Shown here: one piece after another, positions 53,588 through 61,980 of the stretch
Layout: each line of letters opens with the position of its first letter
Position numbering within the stretch: position 1 is the first letter of the stretch
Assembly (NCBI RefSeq): GCF_010015475.1
Contig: NZ_SSNI01000007.1
Location: forward strand, 62,001 to 126,000
Direction: 5' to 3'
From: Pontibacter pamirensis
Lineage (GTDB): Bacteria > Bacteroidota > Bacteroidia > Cytophagales > Hymenobacteraceae
DNA: 64,000 bases
Notes under the pieces: generated by a model
What the model saw: only the letters and a program-made list of their open reading frames with translations
Told to the model about the DNA's origin: nothing
Databases searched by the model: none
Made by a program: the position numbers and the translations under genes

Positions 53588-55207
53588 CTATTTTGCAGTG
53601 GCTACCTGTATCAACTCTTTGTCGTGGTGGTTTTTTACCACACTGGCATTATCAAATAGCATAGTAGCTCCGTTTTCGGCAGTGTACTCAGGCCATTTCG
53701 GCAGGCCTTTGTGGTTCGGGTTCCCGGACTTGGCAAAGTTTATCCAGGCCCGGCTCATTTTATCCGCCAGTGCGTGCGCCTCTTTCCCGCCACCGGTCAT
53801 TTCTTCGCAACGGCTAATGTTATCAAACACAAAAGGAAGTTCCATGCAGTGCATGGAACTATAGGTGCCATCCAACACTGGTGACTGCCATGTAAACAGG
53901 TACATGTAAACCGGGGCCGTGCCATGCTTCGCCTTCTGGCTCGCCTGCTCAATGGCCAAGGAGCGGAAGTTGAAATCGAAGAGTACATAATCAGAAGGTT
54001 TGGCTGTTTCAGGATATGCTTTTTTTACGGCCGCCATATAAGCCTCTGTTTTATCGCCGTATGTTTTCTGCAGGTTAGCTTTTGCAACTTCCATACTTAA
54101 CCCATGGTTGCCCGGGTTAAAAGGAGCAAATTCAGATTTAGTGGTGCCTACTAGTAAAGGAATGTCTTTAGAAAGCGCAATAGCCGCCGGTTCAGTTGGC
54201 TGGTAGGGTAGGAATTCACCATCCAGCACAGGCCCCCAGCCTATATTAACGGCAGGCTTTCCTTCAGCTTTCAAGTCGCTCTGTACTTTGGCGATGGCTT
54301 TTTTGCTGGCAGCGCTCAACTGATCATACGGTAAATGCTGCAGGGAATCGACCTGGCTAGGCTGTAGTTTTAGTTCTTCCAACAGGGCGGCACTCACGCG
54401 TTTGGCCAGGGCGGCATCTGTGAATTTTGTGATGTAGCTGCCGCTTTGCACAATGGCTTTATGAAACAAGCCTTTCGCGGGGGGGGCATTCATCAGGGAG
54501 GTGACTTTACCGCCTCCTCCGGACTGACCGAAGATGGTGACGTTATTCGGGTCGCCGCCAAATTCAGCAATATTTTGTTTTACCCACTGCAGGGCCATGG
54601 CCAGGTCAGTTAAACCGGCATTAGCCGAACCTTTGTATTTGTCACCGTAGGCAGACAGATCCAGAAAGCCCAGCACATTCAAGCGGTGATTTACCGTTAC
54701 CACCACCACATCTCCTTTCGTTGCCAGGCTTTTGCCGTCATATGAAGGGAGTTCTATAGACGAACCGGCGGTGAAACCACCTCCATGCAGCCATACCATA
54801 ACGGGGCGCTTTTTTCCATCATTTATTTGGGGTGTCCATACGTTCAGGCTCTGGCAATGCTCATTGGTGTAGCCCCAGTTATGTTGAAAAGGGAATTCAA
54901 ACACATCATTAACAGTAGTAGTGGGATCAGTAGGGCAAACAGGACCGTAGGACATGGAACTGCGGACACCTTCCCAGGATGCTGGCTTCTGAGCAGCCTG
55001 AAACCGTTCTGCCCTGGCATACGGAATCCCTTTATATGTGAAAATACCATGATGTATGTAGCCGCGCACTTTCCCATATGCTGTGTTTGCAATGGCCTGG
55101 TTGGCGCTGGCTATGATGGGTGTAACGGCATCAGCTTTCTTTTGCCCCATTACCGCCATGGGTCCTAGCAATAGAAAACAAGAGAAGAGTAACAGCTTAT
55201 TTTTCAT
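53588..55207 (-). CDS. Exported type-B carboxylesterase (copy 2)
   Basis: 539 residues, signal peptide MKNKLLLFSCFLLLGPMAVM. The same family and triad as the neighbouring gene: NEHCQSLNVWTPQINDGKKR, VMVWLHGGGFTAGS, NVTIFGQSGGGGKVTSLMNA (serine in GQSGG), the acid in LVGTTKSEFAPFNPG and His in SMHCMELPFVFDN. The elbow SGGG differs from SAGS in copy 1, so the two paralogues may prefer different acyl groups. First gene of the esterase pair. Confidence 0.9.
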   Translation of the reverse strand: MKNKLLLFSCFLLLGPMAVMGQKKADAVTPIIASANQAIANTAYGKVRGYIHHGIFTYKGIPYARAERFQAAQKPASWEGVRSSMSYGPVCPTDPTTTVNDVFEFPFQHNWGYTNEHCQSLNVWTPQINDGKKRPVMVWLHGGGFTAGSSIELPSYDGKSLATKGDVVVVTVNHRLNVLGFLDLSAYGDKYKGSANAGLTDLAMALQWVKQNIAEFGGDPNNVTIFGQSGGGGKVTSLMNAPPAKGLFHKAIVQSGSYITKFTDAALAKRVSAALLEELKLQPSQVDSLQHLPYDQLSAASKKAIAKVQSDLKAEGKPAVNIGWGPVLDGEFLPYQPTEPAAIALSKDIPLLVGTTKSEFAPFNPGNHGLSMEVAKANLQKTYGDKTEAYMAAVKKAYPETAKPSDYVLFDFNFRSLAIEQASQKAKHGTAPVYMYLFTWQSPVLDGTYSSMHCMELPFVFDNISRCEEMTGGGKEAHALADKMSRAWINFAKSGNPNHKGLPKWPEYTAENGATMLFDNASVVKNHHDKELIQVATAK

Positions 55208-55570
55208 ATGATTCTGCTTTAAGATAAATGCTCTTTTGCCTTATCCTGACTTAATAATAACCATCTTTTTCATTATGTCAAAATAACGCAATGAAAGACT
55301 GGCAATTATTTTCTGTCACATGAACATCCTGAAATCTTTTGAGGTCATTCTGAATCTGTCGAGAAAACCTTTAACCTCTGACAGTGCAGACGCAAGAGCA
55401 CCTTATGCAATACAACTCTGCCTAAGCCACCATTGTGAATTGCTTATCCGATGGTATGAAGCCTGCAGCTGCATTAAGTAGCTTTGCACTCTCCAGGTTA
55501 AGAGGATTTGCCTGGGGTGGGTTACCCATATTTAAATCGACCTGTTTTGGCAGTACTTAACCTGAGCTAA
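55208..55570. other. Gene-free intergenic region upstream of the esterase pair
   Basis: 363 bases with no ORF of note, no strong hairpin and no RNA signature. It must contain the promoter of the two carboxylesterase genes and the end of the esterase gene at 55571. Confidence 0.5.
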
Positions 55571-56467
55571 TTAAGGAATGGCAACACCGTTATCCTGTAA
55601 AACATTATGCAGGAATAACACATGGTAGGGCAGCGCATTTCCCCAGTACTCCCAGGTATGTGCGCCGGGTCTTTCTATATAAACGTGAGGCGTTTCATTG
55701 GCCAGTAAAAGGCGGTGCAACTCCCGGTTTGTTTCTATCAGGAAATCATCCACGCCACAGTCAATCATCAGCTTCACATCATTTGCTTTTATCTGGTCTG
55801 TCAGGCCTACTGCCGTGTAAGCCGGGTATGGATGAGGCTGACCCTGTGGAGGTCCTAATAACCGCGCAAAATTCAAAGCACGAAGTTCTGCAAACTCAGC
55901 GGGCACTTTCCAGGTTGCCGTATTAATGTCCATAACCCCACTCATGCTTCCTGCCGCACAGAAAATATCCGGATGTTTGGCAGAGATATAAACAGCGCCA
56001 TGGCCGCCCATGGAAAGGCCGGCTATCACCCTGCCCTTACGGTCCTGAACCGTGCGGTAAGTTTTATCTATTTTTTCTACCAGCTCCTTCGAAATAAAGG
56101 TTTCGTACTGGCTGCTTGCATCTAAAGGGCTGTCGAAGTAATAACTGGTAGGTCCCGCATCCGGAGTAACGATAAGTAGTTTATATTCATCAGCCAGACG
56201 GTGGAGCAGCATTTTGTCCGGCGTTTTACTTAACCAGTCGCGGTAACTGCCAGTACCACCATGCAGCAGGTAAAGCACCGGGTACGCCTTTTTTGACTTT
56301 TTATACCCGGCAGGAACCACTACGGCAGCTTTAACTTTCTTCTGCATCGACGCACTGGAGATTTCCAGTGTGTCCACTTCGGCAGCAAAAGAAGTTCCAG
56401 AAAAACCTATCCAGCAGAGACTAATGCAAAGCAGCATGAGTAAAGTTCTGGGTATGGTAAAAGGCAT
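55571..56467 (-). CDS. Exported esterase of the esterase D/feruloyl-esterase-like family
   Basis: 298 residues with a signal peptide ending TSFAAEV. Alpha/beta-hydrolase: VLYLLHGGTGSYRDWLSKTP is the oxyanion loop, RVIAGLSMGGHGAVYISAKH the nucleophile elbow (GLSMGG), IDCGVDDFLIETNRELHRLL carries the acid and RPGAHTWEYWGNALPYH the His. Relatives include feruloyl and acetyl esterases of plant cell wall degradation. It belongs to the carbohydrate locus, but has its own spacing (363 bases from the esterases). Confidence 0.9.
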   Translation of the reverse strand: MPFTIPRTLLMLLCISLCWIGFSGTSFAAEVDTLEISSASMQKKVKAAVVVPAGYKKSKKAYPVLYLLHGGTGSYRDWLSKTPDKMLLHRLADEYKLLIVTPDAGPTSYYFDSPLDASSQYETFISKELVEKIDKTYRTVQDRKGRVIAGLSMGGHGAVYISAKHPDIFCAAGSMSGVMDINTATWKVPAEFAELRALNFARLLGPPQGQPHPYPAYTAVGLTDQIKANDVKLMIDCGVDDFLIETNRELHRLLLANETPHVYIERPGAHTWEYWGNALPYHVLFLHNVLQDNGVAIP

Positions 56468-56606
56468 GGCGTGGAGTTAAATATTGAATCAGTGTAAGTA
56501 TTTATGACAGCTGTGTCTCAGTTAAAAAATAATCTCTCAGAAATCTTTTTGATTCACTGAAATACACGCTGTTGCTGCTTCCCTGTTTTGAGGTTTATGT
56601 TGGCAG

Positions 56607-57473
56607 CTATTTGTTTTCTGCATATACCTCCTGCAGTTGCTGCGTCAGGAACTTATGTGCATTGGGGATTTCTACTTCAGGGTTATTCACGCGCCCCTCA
56701 ATAAATAAGGGGCCACTGTACCCAATTGATTTTAAAGCCTGGAAGTAAGGTCTGAAGTCTTCACCCACCACGCCGGGCAGCGTTCGGTTTTCCTCTTCCG
56801 CTATCTCCACATACACAATCACATTGCCTGCATCTACGATATGCTGCGGTGGCTCATTTTCTTTCATCATGTGGTAAATGTCGGCATTCAGCCTGAAGTT
56901 CGGGTGATTGGCTCCTTTTACCACGCCGGCAGCTTCCTCGAGCGTGGTCAGGAAGTTGGTTTCTGTGCTGTTCAAATTTTCCAAAGCGACCGTGATACCA
57001 TGTTTCTGAGCCACCTGCCCTATCTTACGGGCCAGTTGAGTGAAGTCTTTTGTCGCTTTTTGGTAGTCATAGTTCTCCGGCAGTTTTCTGGCGCCTCCGC
57101 TCCCTAAAACAATCACGGGTACTCCTGCCTTTTTTGCCCTTTGAAACACCTGGTCCGCATAGGCCAACACCTTTTTCTCATCCACCTCAGGCCCTGCTAT
57201 TTTCAGGTCGGAGGGGAAAAAGACATTACACACGTACAATTTTGTTTTTGCATCTTTTATTTTCTGCACGTTCGACTGGAATTCAGCTTCAGTTAAGGAA
57301 GGTCCCAGCATTCTTCCTACAGACTCACCCTGCATTTCGAAACCAGATGCATACAGCAGGCTATCCTTGTCAAGGGAGGCCATCATGCCCAGCTTTGGAA
57401 TCTCCTGCGCTTCAGCGTTGAACACTGGCAAGGCGCAAAGGGATAGAAATAAAACATAAAAAATAGCTCTCAT
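56607..57473 (-). CDS. Exported sugar phosphate isomerase/epimerase-like protein
   Basis: 288 residues with a signal peptide (MRAIFYVLFLSLCALPVFNA). AP-endonuclease-2/xylose-isomerase-like TIM barrel: KLYVCNVFFPSDLKIAGPEV, KKAGVPVIVLGSGGARKLPE, HGITVALENLNSTETNFLTT (metal-binding Glu in ALENLN), FRLNADIYHMMKENEPPQHI and GPLFIEGRVNN. Export is typical for a subset of Bacteroidota members that act on sugars outside the cytosol. Substrate unknown; likely linked to the adjacent hydrolases. Confidence 0.86.
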   Translation of the reverse strand: MRAIFYVLFLSLCALPVFNAEAQEIPKLGMMASLDKDSLLYASGFEMQGESVGRMLGPSLTEAEFQSNVQKIKDAKTKLYVCNVFFPSDLKIAGPEVDEKKVLAYADQVFQRAKKAGVPVIVLGSGGARKLPENYDYQKATKDFTQLARKIGQVAQKHGITVALENLNSTETNFLTTLEEAAGVVKGANHPNFRLNADIYHMMKENEPPQHIVDAGNVIVYVEIAEEENRTLPGVVGEDFRPYFQALKSIGYSGPLFIEGRVNNPEVEIPNAHKFLTQQLQEVYAENK

Positions 57474-57654
57474 ATAGTCAATTGTTTTATAGTGGGACCC
57501 GATTTAGAAATGCCACAGTATGAACTGTAACTAAAGCTATACATTTTTTAGGATAATCTTATACTAAATCTGCTTTATCTGAAAGATGATACAGGTTTCC
57601 ATGACATATTAGGTGTTAACTTTTTTGTACCTTTCCGTCTAAAGTTATCTAACA

Positions 57655-58038
57655 ATGAAGATTAGAATGAGCGATAACTCCCTCAGATTGCGGCTCATGC
57701 AGCAGGAGGTAGAGCAGTTTAACAGGGAAGGCAAGGTAATGACCGCAACGCAGTTAGGTCCGTCGCCGTCGCAAATTCTCCGCTACTCTTTGACAAAAGA
57801 CGAGGGAGCAGAAGTAGTGACAGCCACTTTTATCTCTAATGACATTGAGGTGCGTGTCCCGGCAAAGCTAAGCGAAGAGTGGGCACAGACTGATCGGGTT
57901 GGTCTGGAAGATCAGATGCCGCTTGGAGAAGGAAGGCACCTGTACATCCTGATAGAGAAAGACTTTAAATGCCTGCAGGAGAGACCACGTGAAGATGAAT
58001 CGGATGCCTTCCCAAATCCCCTGGGCATGAAGTGCTGA
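57655..58038 (+). CDS. DUF7009-like small cytosolic protein
   Basis: 127 residues: MKIRMSDNSLRLRLMQQEVE, FNREGKVMTATQLG, FISNDIEVRVPAKLSEEWAQ, and HLYILIEKDFKCLQERPRED, ending FPNPLGMKC. It looks like the DUF7009 family of short conserved Bacteroidota proteins. The C-terminal CLQ...MKC cysteines could bind metal but this is speculative. It precedes the LysR gene by 57 bases on the same strand. Confidence 0.72.
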   Translation: MKIRMSDNSLRLRLMQQEVEQFNREGKVMTATQLGPSPSQILRYSLTKDEGAEVVTATFISNDIEVRVPAKLSEEWAQTDRVGLEDQMPLGEGRHLYILIEKDFKCLQERPREDESDAFPNPLGMKC

Positions 58039-58095
58039 ACGAACAAGTTTGGCAAGCCTTCGCTACCGATTCTGTGATTATGGTTATACTTGCAC

Positions 58096-58989
58096 ATGTT
58101 TGATTTCCGTCTGAAAGTCTTTTATACAGTGGCCAGGAGGCTCAACTTCACTAAGGCTGCTGAAGAGCTGCTCATATCCCAGCCTGCCGTCACGAAGCAT
58201 ATCAAGGAGCTGGAAAGCCAGTTTAACCTGGCACTCTTTGACAGAAGAGGAAACAAGGTGCTGCTGTCTCCTGCCGGAGAGATCCTGTTGAAACATACAG
58301 AAGCCATGCAGGAAATATACCGGCAGGTGGAGTTTGATTTAAACCAACTGAACCACACTTTGAAGGGTGTGCTGCACGTGGGATCTAGCACGTCCATCAC
58401 CCAATATATATTGCCCCCTATGCTGGCCCGTTTTCATAGCATGCACCAGGAAGTGAAAGTGGAACTGCTTAGTGGCAATACCGAGCAGATTGAGCAGGCA
58501 CTGCTGGATAAAAAAATAGAAGTGGGCGTTGTGGAGGGAAAATCCAAACGAAGGGAAATCCACTACACCCCCTTTCTGAAAGATGAAATTGTTCTGGTGT
58601 GCAGCAGCAAAAACCCGCTGGCAAAGAAAGAAGAAGTAAAACCGGAAGACCTCCGGAAAATCCCCCTTTTACTCAGAGAGCCAGGCTCCGGCACGTTGGA
58701 AGTAATTGCGGATGCCCTAAAGCAAAAAGGAATTCGCCTTGCTGATTTGAATATTGAAATGCAATTGGGGAGCACTGAAGCGATTAAGTCTTACCTGCAG
58801 CACTCCGACTGCGCCGCTTTTTTATCTATACACGCCATTCTGAAAGAGCTGGAAAGCGGAGCGCTCAAAGTCATTGAGATCAAAAAGCTGCCGATCCACC
58901 GTCATTTTTACTTTATTACGCCGCAGGGCCCGGAAAGCGGTTTGGTTTCTCTTTTGATCCGCTTTCTAGCTCGAAACCATAATATTTGA
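58096..58989 (+). CDS. LysR-type transcriptional regulator, CysL-like
   Basis: 297 residues from the ATG at 58096 (a TTG at 58090 is less likely). The N-terminal winged helix-turn-helix is LNFTKAAEELLISQPAVTKH, followed by the linker helix and a two-lobe effector-binding domain (HVGSSTSITQYILPPMLARF, KKIEVGVVEGKSKRREIHYT). The LLREPGSGTLEVIADALKQK segment is typical of the CysL/CbbR-type subgroup. CysL activates cysJI in Bacillus subtilis, and here the gene lies upstream of prx-cysJ-cysI on the same strand. Regulation of the sulfite reductase operon is therefore likely, but inferred. A palindromic operator candidate is at 59190-59204. Confidence 0.88.
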   Translation: MFDFRLKVFYTVARRLNFTKAAEELLISQPAVTKHIKELESQFNLALFDRRGNKVLLSPAGEILLKHTEAMQEIYRQVEFDLNQLNHTLKGVLHVGSSTSITQYILPPMLARFHSMHQEVKVELLSGNTEQIEQALLDKKIEVGVVEGKSKRREIHYTPFLKDEIVLVCSSKNPLAKKEEVKPEDLRKIPLLLREPGSGTLEVIADALKQKGIRLADLNIEMQLGSTEAIKSYLQHSDCAAFLSIHAILKELESGALKVIEIKKLPIHRHFYFITPQGPESGLVSLLIRFLARNHNI

Positions 58990-59189
58990 TTATTGGCAGA
59001 AGCAGCTACATATATTATTTGCTATACCAAATCTACCAACTATACAGCAGTAGACATAGAGAAGAAGTATTCTCTCATGTTGCTTTAGCAAGCGTCTGGA
59101 TAATATGTTGGTTTGTTTCTACCACCCTCCTGCTATCCTCGCTGGCGTAGCAGTTTATAGTTCTCTTCTCAGTTACTTCTCTTATCACT

Positions 59190-59204
59190 ATAACCTCAGG
59201 TTAT
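59190..59204. promoter_or_regulatory. Candidate LysR operator
   Basis: ATAACCTCAGGTTAT is a perfect 15-bp palindrome that contains the T-N11-A pattern of LysR-type regulators. It sits 176 bases before the peroxiredoxin start codon and 200 bases after the LysR gene. Role inferred. Confidence 0.55.
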
Positions 59205-59228
59205 CTTAAATCATTTTTTACGATTGGC

Positions 59229-59286
59229 CTTGCCTGCTGTTCTGCCGTACTTTTGGGTATGTACATAGAAAATAGAAGCAGGCAAG
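59229..59286. promoter_or_regulatory. Inverted repeat in the peroxiredoxin leader
   Basis: CTTGCCTGCT (59229-59238) and AGCAGGCAAG (59277-59286) form a perfect 10-bp stem with a 38-base loop. Possibly part of a 5' leader structure or a second operator; unproved. Confidence 0.4.
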
Positions 59287-59379
59287 TATGGCTTTTATGT
59301 CTGTACAAAATGAAAAACCTGTAAGAAGGTCTTTGAAGTATAATACTAATAAATATTCAACCTATAAATTAATAACACT

Positions 59380-60015
59380 ATGAGTCTAAGAATCGGAGAT
59401 GACGCACCAAATTTTTCAGCACAAACTACAGAAGGCGATATAGATTACCACCAATGGCTGGGAGACAGCTGGGGAATTCTATATTCTCACCCTGCGGATT
59501 TTACTCCGGTTTGCACAACAGAGCTTGGCCGTACCGCCCAGTTGAAAGATGAGTTCGCTAAAAGAGGCACAAAAGTAATCGCTGTTAGTGTGGATGAATT
59601 GGACTCGCATCATGAATGGGTAAAAGACATCAATGAAACACAGAACACAAATGTCGAATTTCCCATCATCGCCGATGTAGATAAAAATGTGGCCACTTTA
59701 TATAACATGATCCACCCGAACGCTTCTACCAGTGCGACTGTGCGATCCGTCTATTTTATTGGCCCTGATAAGAAAGTCAAAGCGAATATTACCTACCCGG
59801 CTTCTACAGGAAGAAACTTCCAGGAGATACTAAGAGTAATCGACTCGCTTCAGCTGACTGCCAACTACAGCGTAGCCACTCCGGCAGATTGGAAGGAAGG
59901 CCAGGATGTCATCATTTCGCCTTCTATCAAACAGGAAGACGTGGAAGAAAAATTTCCGAAAGGACACAAAATAGTAAAGCCATACCTGCGGTACACACCA
60001 CAGCCAAACAAATAA
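59380..60015 (+). CDS. 1-Cys peroxiredoxin (Prx6 type)
   Basis: 211 residues of the Prx6/AhpC2-type group. The peroxidatic cysteine is Cys45 in HPADFTPVCTTELG, and it is the only cysteine in the protein, so there is no resolving cysteine and an external reductant is needed. Other family segments: DSHHEWVKDINETQNTNVEF, DVDKNVATLYNMIHPNAS and RSVYFIGPDKKVKANITYPA. The C-terminal domain WKEGQDVIISPSIKQED is typical. It is 6 bases upstream of the cysJ start and likely translated from the same message, an unusual partner for a sulfite reductase. Confidence 0.95.
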   Translation: MSLRIGDDAPNFSAQTTEGDIDYHQWLGDSWGILYSHPADFTPVCTTELGRTAQLKDEFAKRGTKVIAVSVDELDSHHEWVKDINETQNTNVEFPIIADVDKNVATLYNMIHPNASTSATVRSVYFIGPDKKVKANITYPASTGRNFQEILRVIDSLQLTANYSVATPADWKEGQDVIISPSIKQEDVEEKFPKGHKIVKPYLRYTPQPNK

Positions 60016-60021
60016 GCTTTG

Positions 60022-61830
60022 ATGGATTTAATGAAGGGACTGGCAAGAGGGCCGTTTTCTGATAAGCAAGCAGCACAACTAAATGAGGCACTGTCCGGAT
60101 TAGATTCCGGACAGCTTCAGTGGCTGTGCGGCTATGTTACAGGTGTGTCGCAGGCAGCGCCTGCAGCGGCAGATGACGGTACAACTGTGCCTGCTGTGGC
60201 AGCTGTAGCAGAAACGCCGAAGTTACAGATTCTGTATGGCAGCCATACCGGCAACAGCGAAGCGCTGGCAAACAACTTGGCAAAGCGGGCGAAAGCACAA
60301 GGCGTTGAAACGGAGGTGTCGGATATGGCTACCTTCAAAACCCGCGACTTGAAGAAGCTCACCAATCTAGCGGTGCTGGTCAGCACGCACGGTATAGGCG
60401 AGCCTCCTGTGCAAGCCGAGGATTTCTACAATTTCCTGCACAGCAAGAAAGCGCCGGACCTCTCGCATGTCAACTTCTCTGTGCTTGCCCTCGGCGACAG
60501 CAGTTATGTGGACTTCTGCCAGACAGGAAAAGCCTTTGATGCAGCGTTTGAGAAACTGGGAGCCCAGCGCATCAGCCCACGGGTAGACTGTGATGTGGAT
60601 TTTGAGGATTTGGCAGAGGCATGGCAAGACTCTTTTCTCCAGAAAATATCACAAACCTCCAGTGTAGCACCTGCGGCCGAAGCAAGCAGCGATAACGCAG
60701 CTGAGGCAGTACAAACCGCATACTCCAGGAAAAACCCTTTTGAAGCGACCATCTTGGAAAAAATTAACCTGAACGGGAAAGGATCATCCAAGGAAACCAT
60801 ACACCTTGAACTGAGCCTGGAAGGTTCCGGCTTGCAGTATGAGCCCGGCGACGCCCTTGGTGTATATGGCACCAATTCGCCGTCTTTGATAGAAGGTGTG
60901 CTGCAGGCAACCAATCTTTCAGGTGATGAAGTGGTGCAGGGCCACAACGGCGAAAAAACACTGGCTGAAGCACTGACTTACGACTATGAGCTAAGCCCGC
61001 TTTCCAGGGTTACCTTAACCAGTTATGCGGAGCTAACAGAAAGCATCAAGTTAAAGGGCATATTGGCAGACAATGACAAGATGCTGGAGTACCTACACGG
61101 GCGGGATATATTGGACTTACTGAATGAGGAACCCTATACTCTGAAGCCAAGCGACATGCTGTCGGTGTTGCGGAAAAATATGCCACGGATGTATTCCATT
61201 GCCTCGGCACAGGCTGCGGTAGAAGATGAAGTGCACCTGCTGGTATCTGTTGTCCGGTACCAGGCGTATGGCAGGAACAAAGAAGGGCTTTGTTCTGCCA
61301 CACTGGCCGATCGGTTTAAAGTAGATGATAAAGTAAAGGTTTTTGTAGATAAAAACACCCGCTTTAAACTTCCAAAAGACGCGGCCACCCCTGTTATCAT
61401 GGTGGGCCCCGGCACGGGAGTAGCTCCTTTCAGAGCTTTTATGCAGCACCGTGAGGTGGAAGAGCATACCGGCAAGTCCTGGCTTTTCTTCGGCGACCGC
61501 AATTTCACAACTGACTTTCTTTACCAGACCGAGTGGCAGCAGTACTTGAAAGAAGGTGTCCTGACAAAAGCGGATGTGGCTTTCTCCAGAGACCAGGAGC
61601 AAAAGCACTATGTGCAGCACAGAATGCTCGAAAATGGGAAAGAGCTGTATAACTGGCTGGAAAGCGGCGCGCATTTTTATGTATGCGGTGAGGCAAAGCG
61701 AATGGCGAAAGATGTGCATCATACGCTAAAGGAAATCATTGAACAGCACGGCGGTGTTACCCCTGAAAAAGCAGAGGAATACATCAAGCACCTTCAGATA
61801 GCAAACCGCTACCAGACCGACATTTATTAG
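60022..61830 (+). CDS. cysJ: Sulfite reductase [NADPH] flavoprotein (CysJ)
   Basis: 602 residues from the ATG at 60022, 6 bases after the peroxiredoxin stop. Electron-transfer subunit: NADPH to FAD to FMN to CysI. N-terminal flavodoxin (ILYGSHTGNSEALANNLA, LALGDSSYVDFCQTGK), then the FAD domain (PRMYSIASAQ with RMYS) and NADPH domain (IMVGPGTGVAPFRAFMQHRE, HFYVCGEAKRMAKDVHHTLK), ending RYQTDIY as expected for CysJ (aromatic C-terminus). Domain order and length match the E. coli protein. An alternative function as a reductase for the adjacent Prx is possible. Confidence 0.96.
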   Translation: MDLMKGLARGPFSDKQAAQLNEALSGLDSGQLQWLCGYVTGVSQAAPAAADDGTTVPAVAAVAETPKLQILYGSHTGNSEALANNLAKRAKAQGVETEVSDMATFKTRDLKKLTNLAVLVSTHGIGEPPVQAEDFYNFLHSKKAPDLSHVNFSVLALGDSSYVDFCQTGKAFDAAFEKLGAQRISPRVDCDVDFEDLAEAWQDSFLQKISQTSSVAPAAEASSDNAAEAVQTAYSRKNPFEATILEKINLNGKGSSKETIHLELSLEGSGLQYEPGDALGVYGTNSPSLIEGVLQATNLSGDEVVQGHNGEKTLAEALTYDYELSPLSRVTLTSYAELTESIKLKGILADNDKMLEYLHGRDILDLLNEEPYTLKPSDMLSVLRKNMPRMYSIASAQAAVEDEVHLLVSVVRYQAYGRNKEGLCSATLADRFKVDDKVKVFVDKNTRFKLPKDAATPVIMVGPGTGVAPFRAFMQHREVEEHTGKSWLFFGDRNFTTDFLYQTEWQQYLKEGVLTKADVAFSRDQEQKHYVQHRMLENGKELYNWLESGAHFYVCGEAKRMAKDVHHTLKEIIEQHGGVTPEKAEEYIKHLQIANRYQTDIY

Positions 61831-61980
61831 CCGCAAATTCAGGTCAACCAAAACGCTGTAAGCCATCATCAGAAGAGGCTCTCACTCATTGTAGAGTTGA
61901 AAGATTAGATGTTGTGAACACTAACGACAACATGAGCCAGGATGGAAAAGCAGAGGTGGCCCTATTAGAAGAAAAATACC

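Larger units (their letters stand above)
58990..59379. other. Regulatory intergenic region upstream of peroxiredoxin-cysJI
   Basis: 390 bases without a gene. It contains the palindrome at 59190-59204, the inverted pair CTTGCCTGCT (59229-59238)/AGCAGGCAAG (59277-59286) 38 bases apart, and the promoter for the operon. Confidence 0.55.

Noticed and set aside
44102..57473. SusC/SusD pair within the carbohydrate locus
   Set aside because: No TonB-dependent barrel or SusD-like lipoprotein can be read in either strand there.
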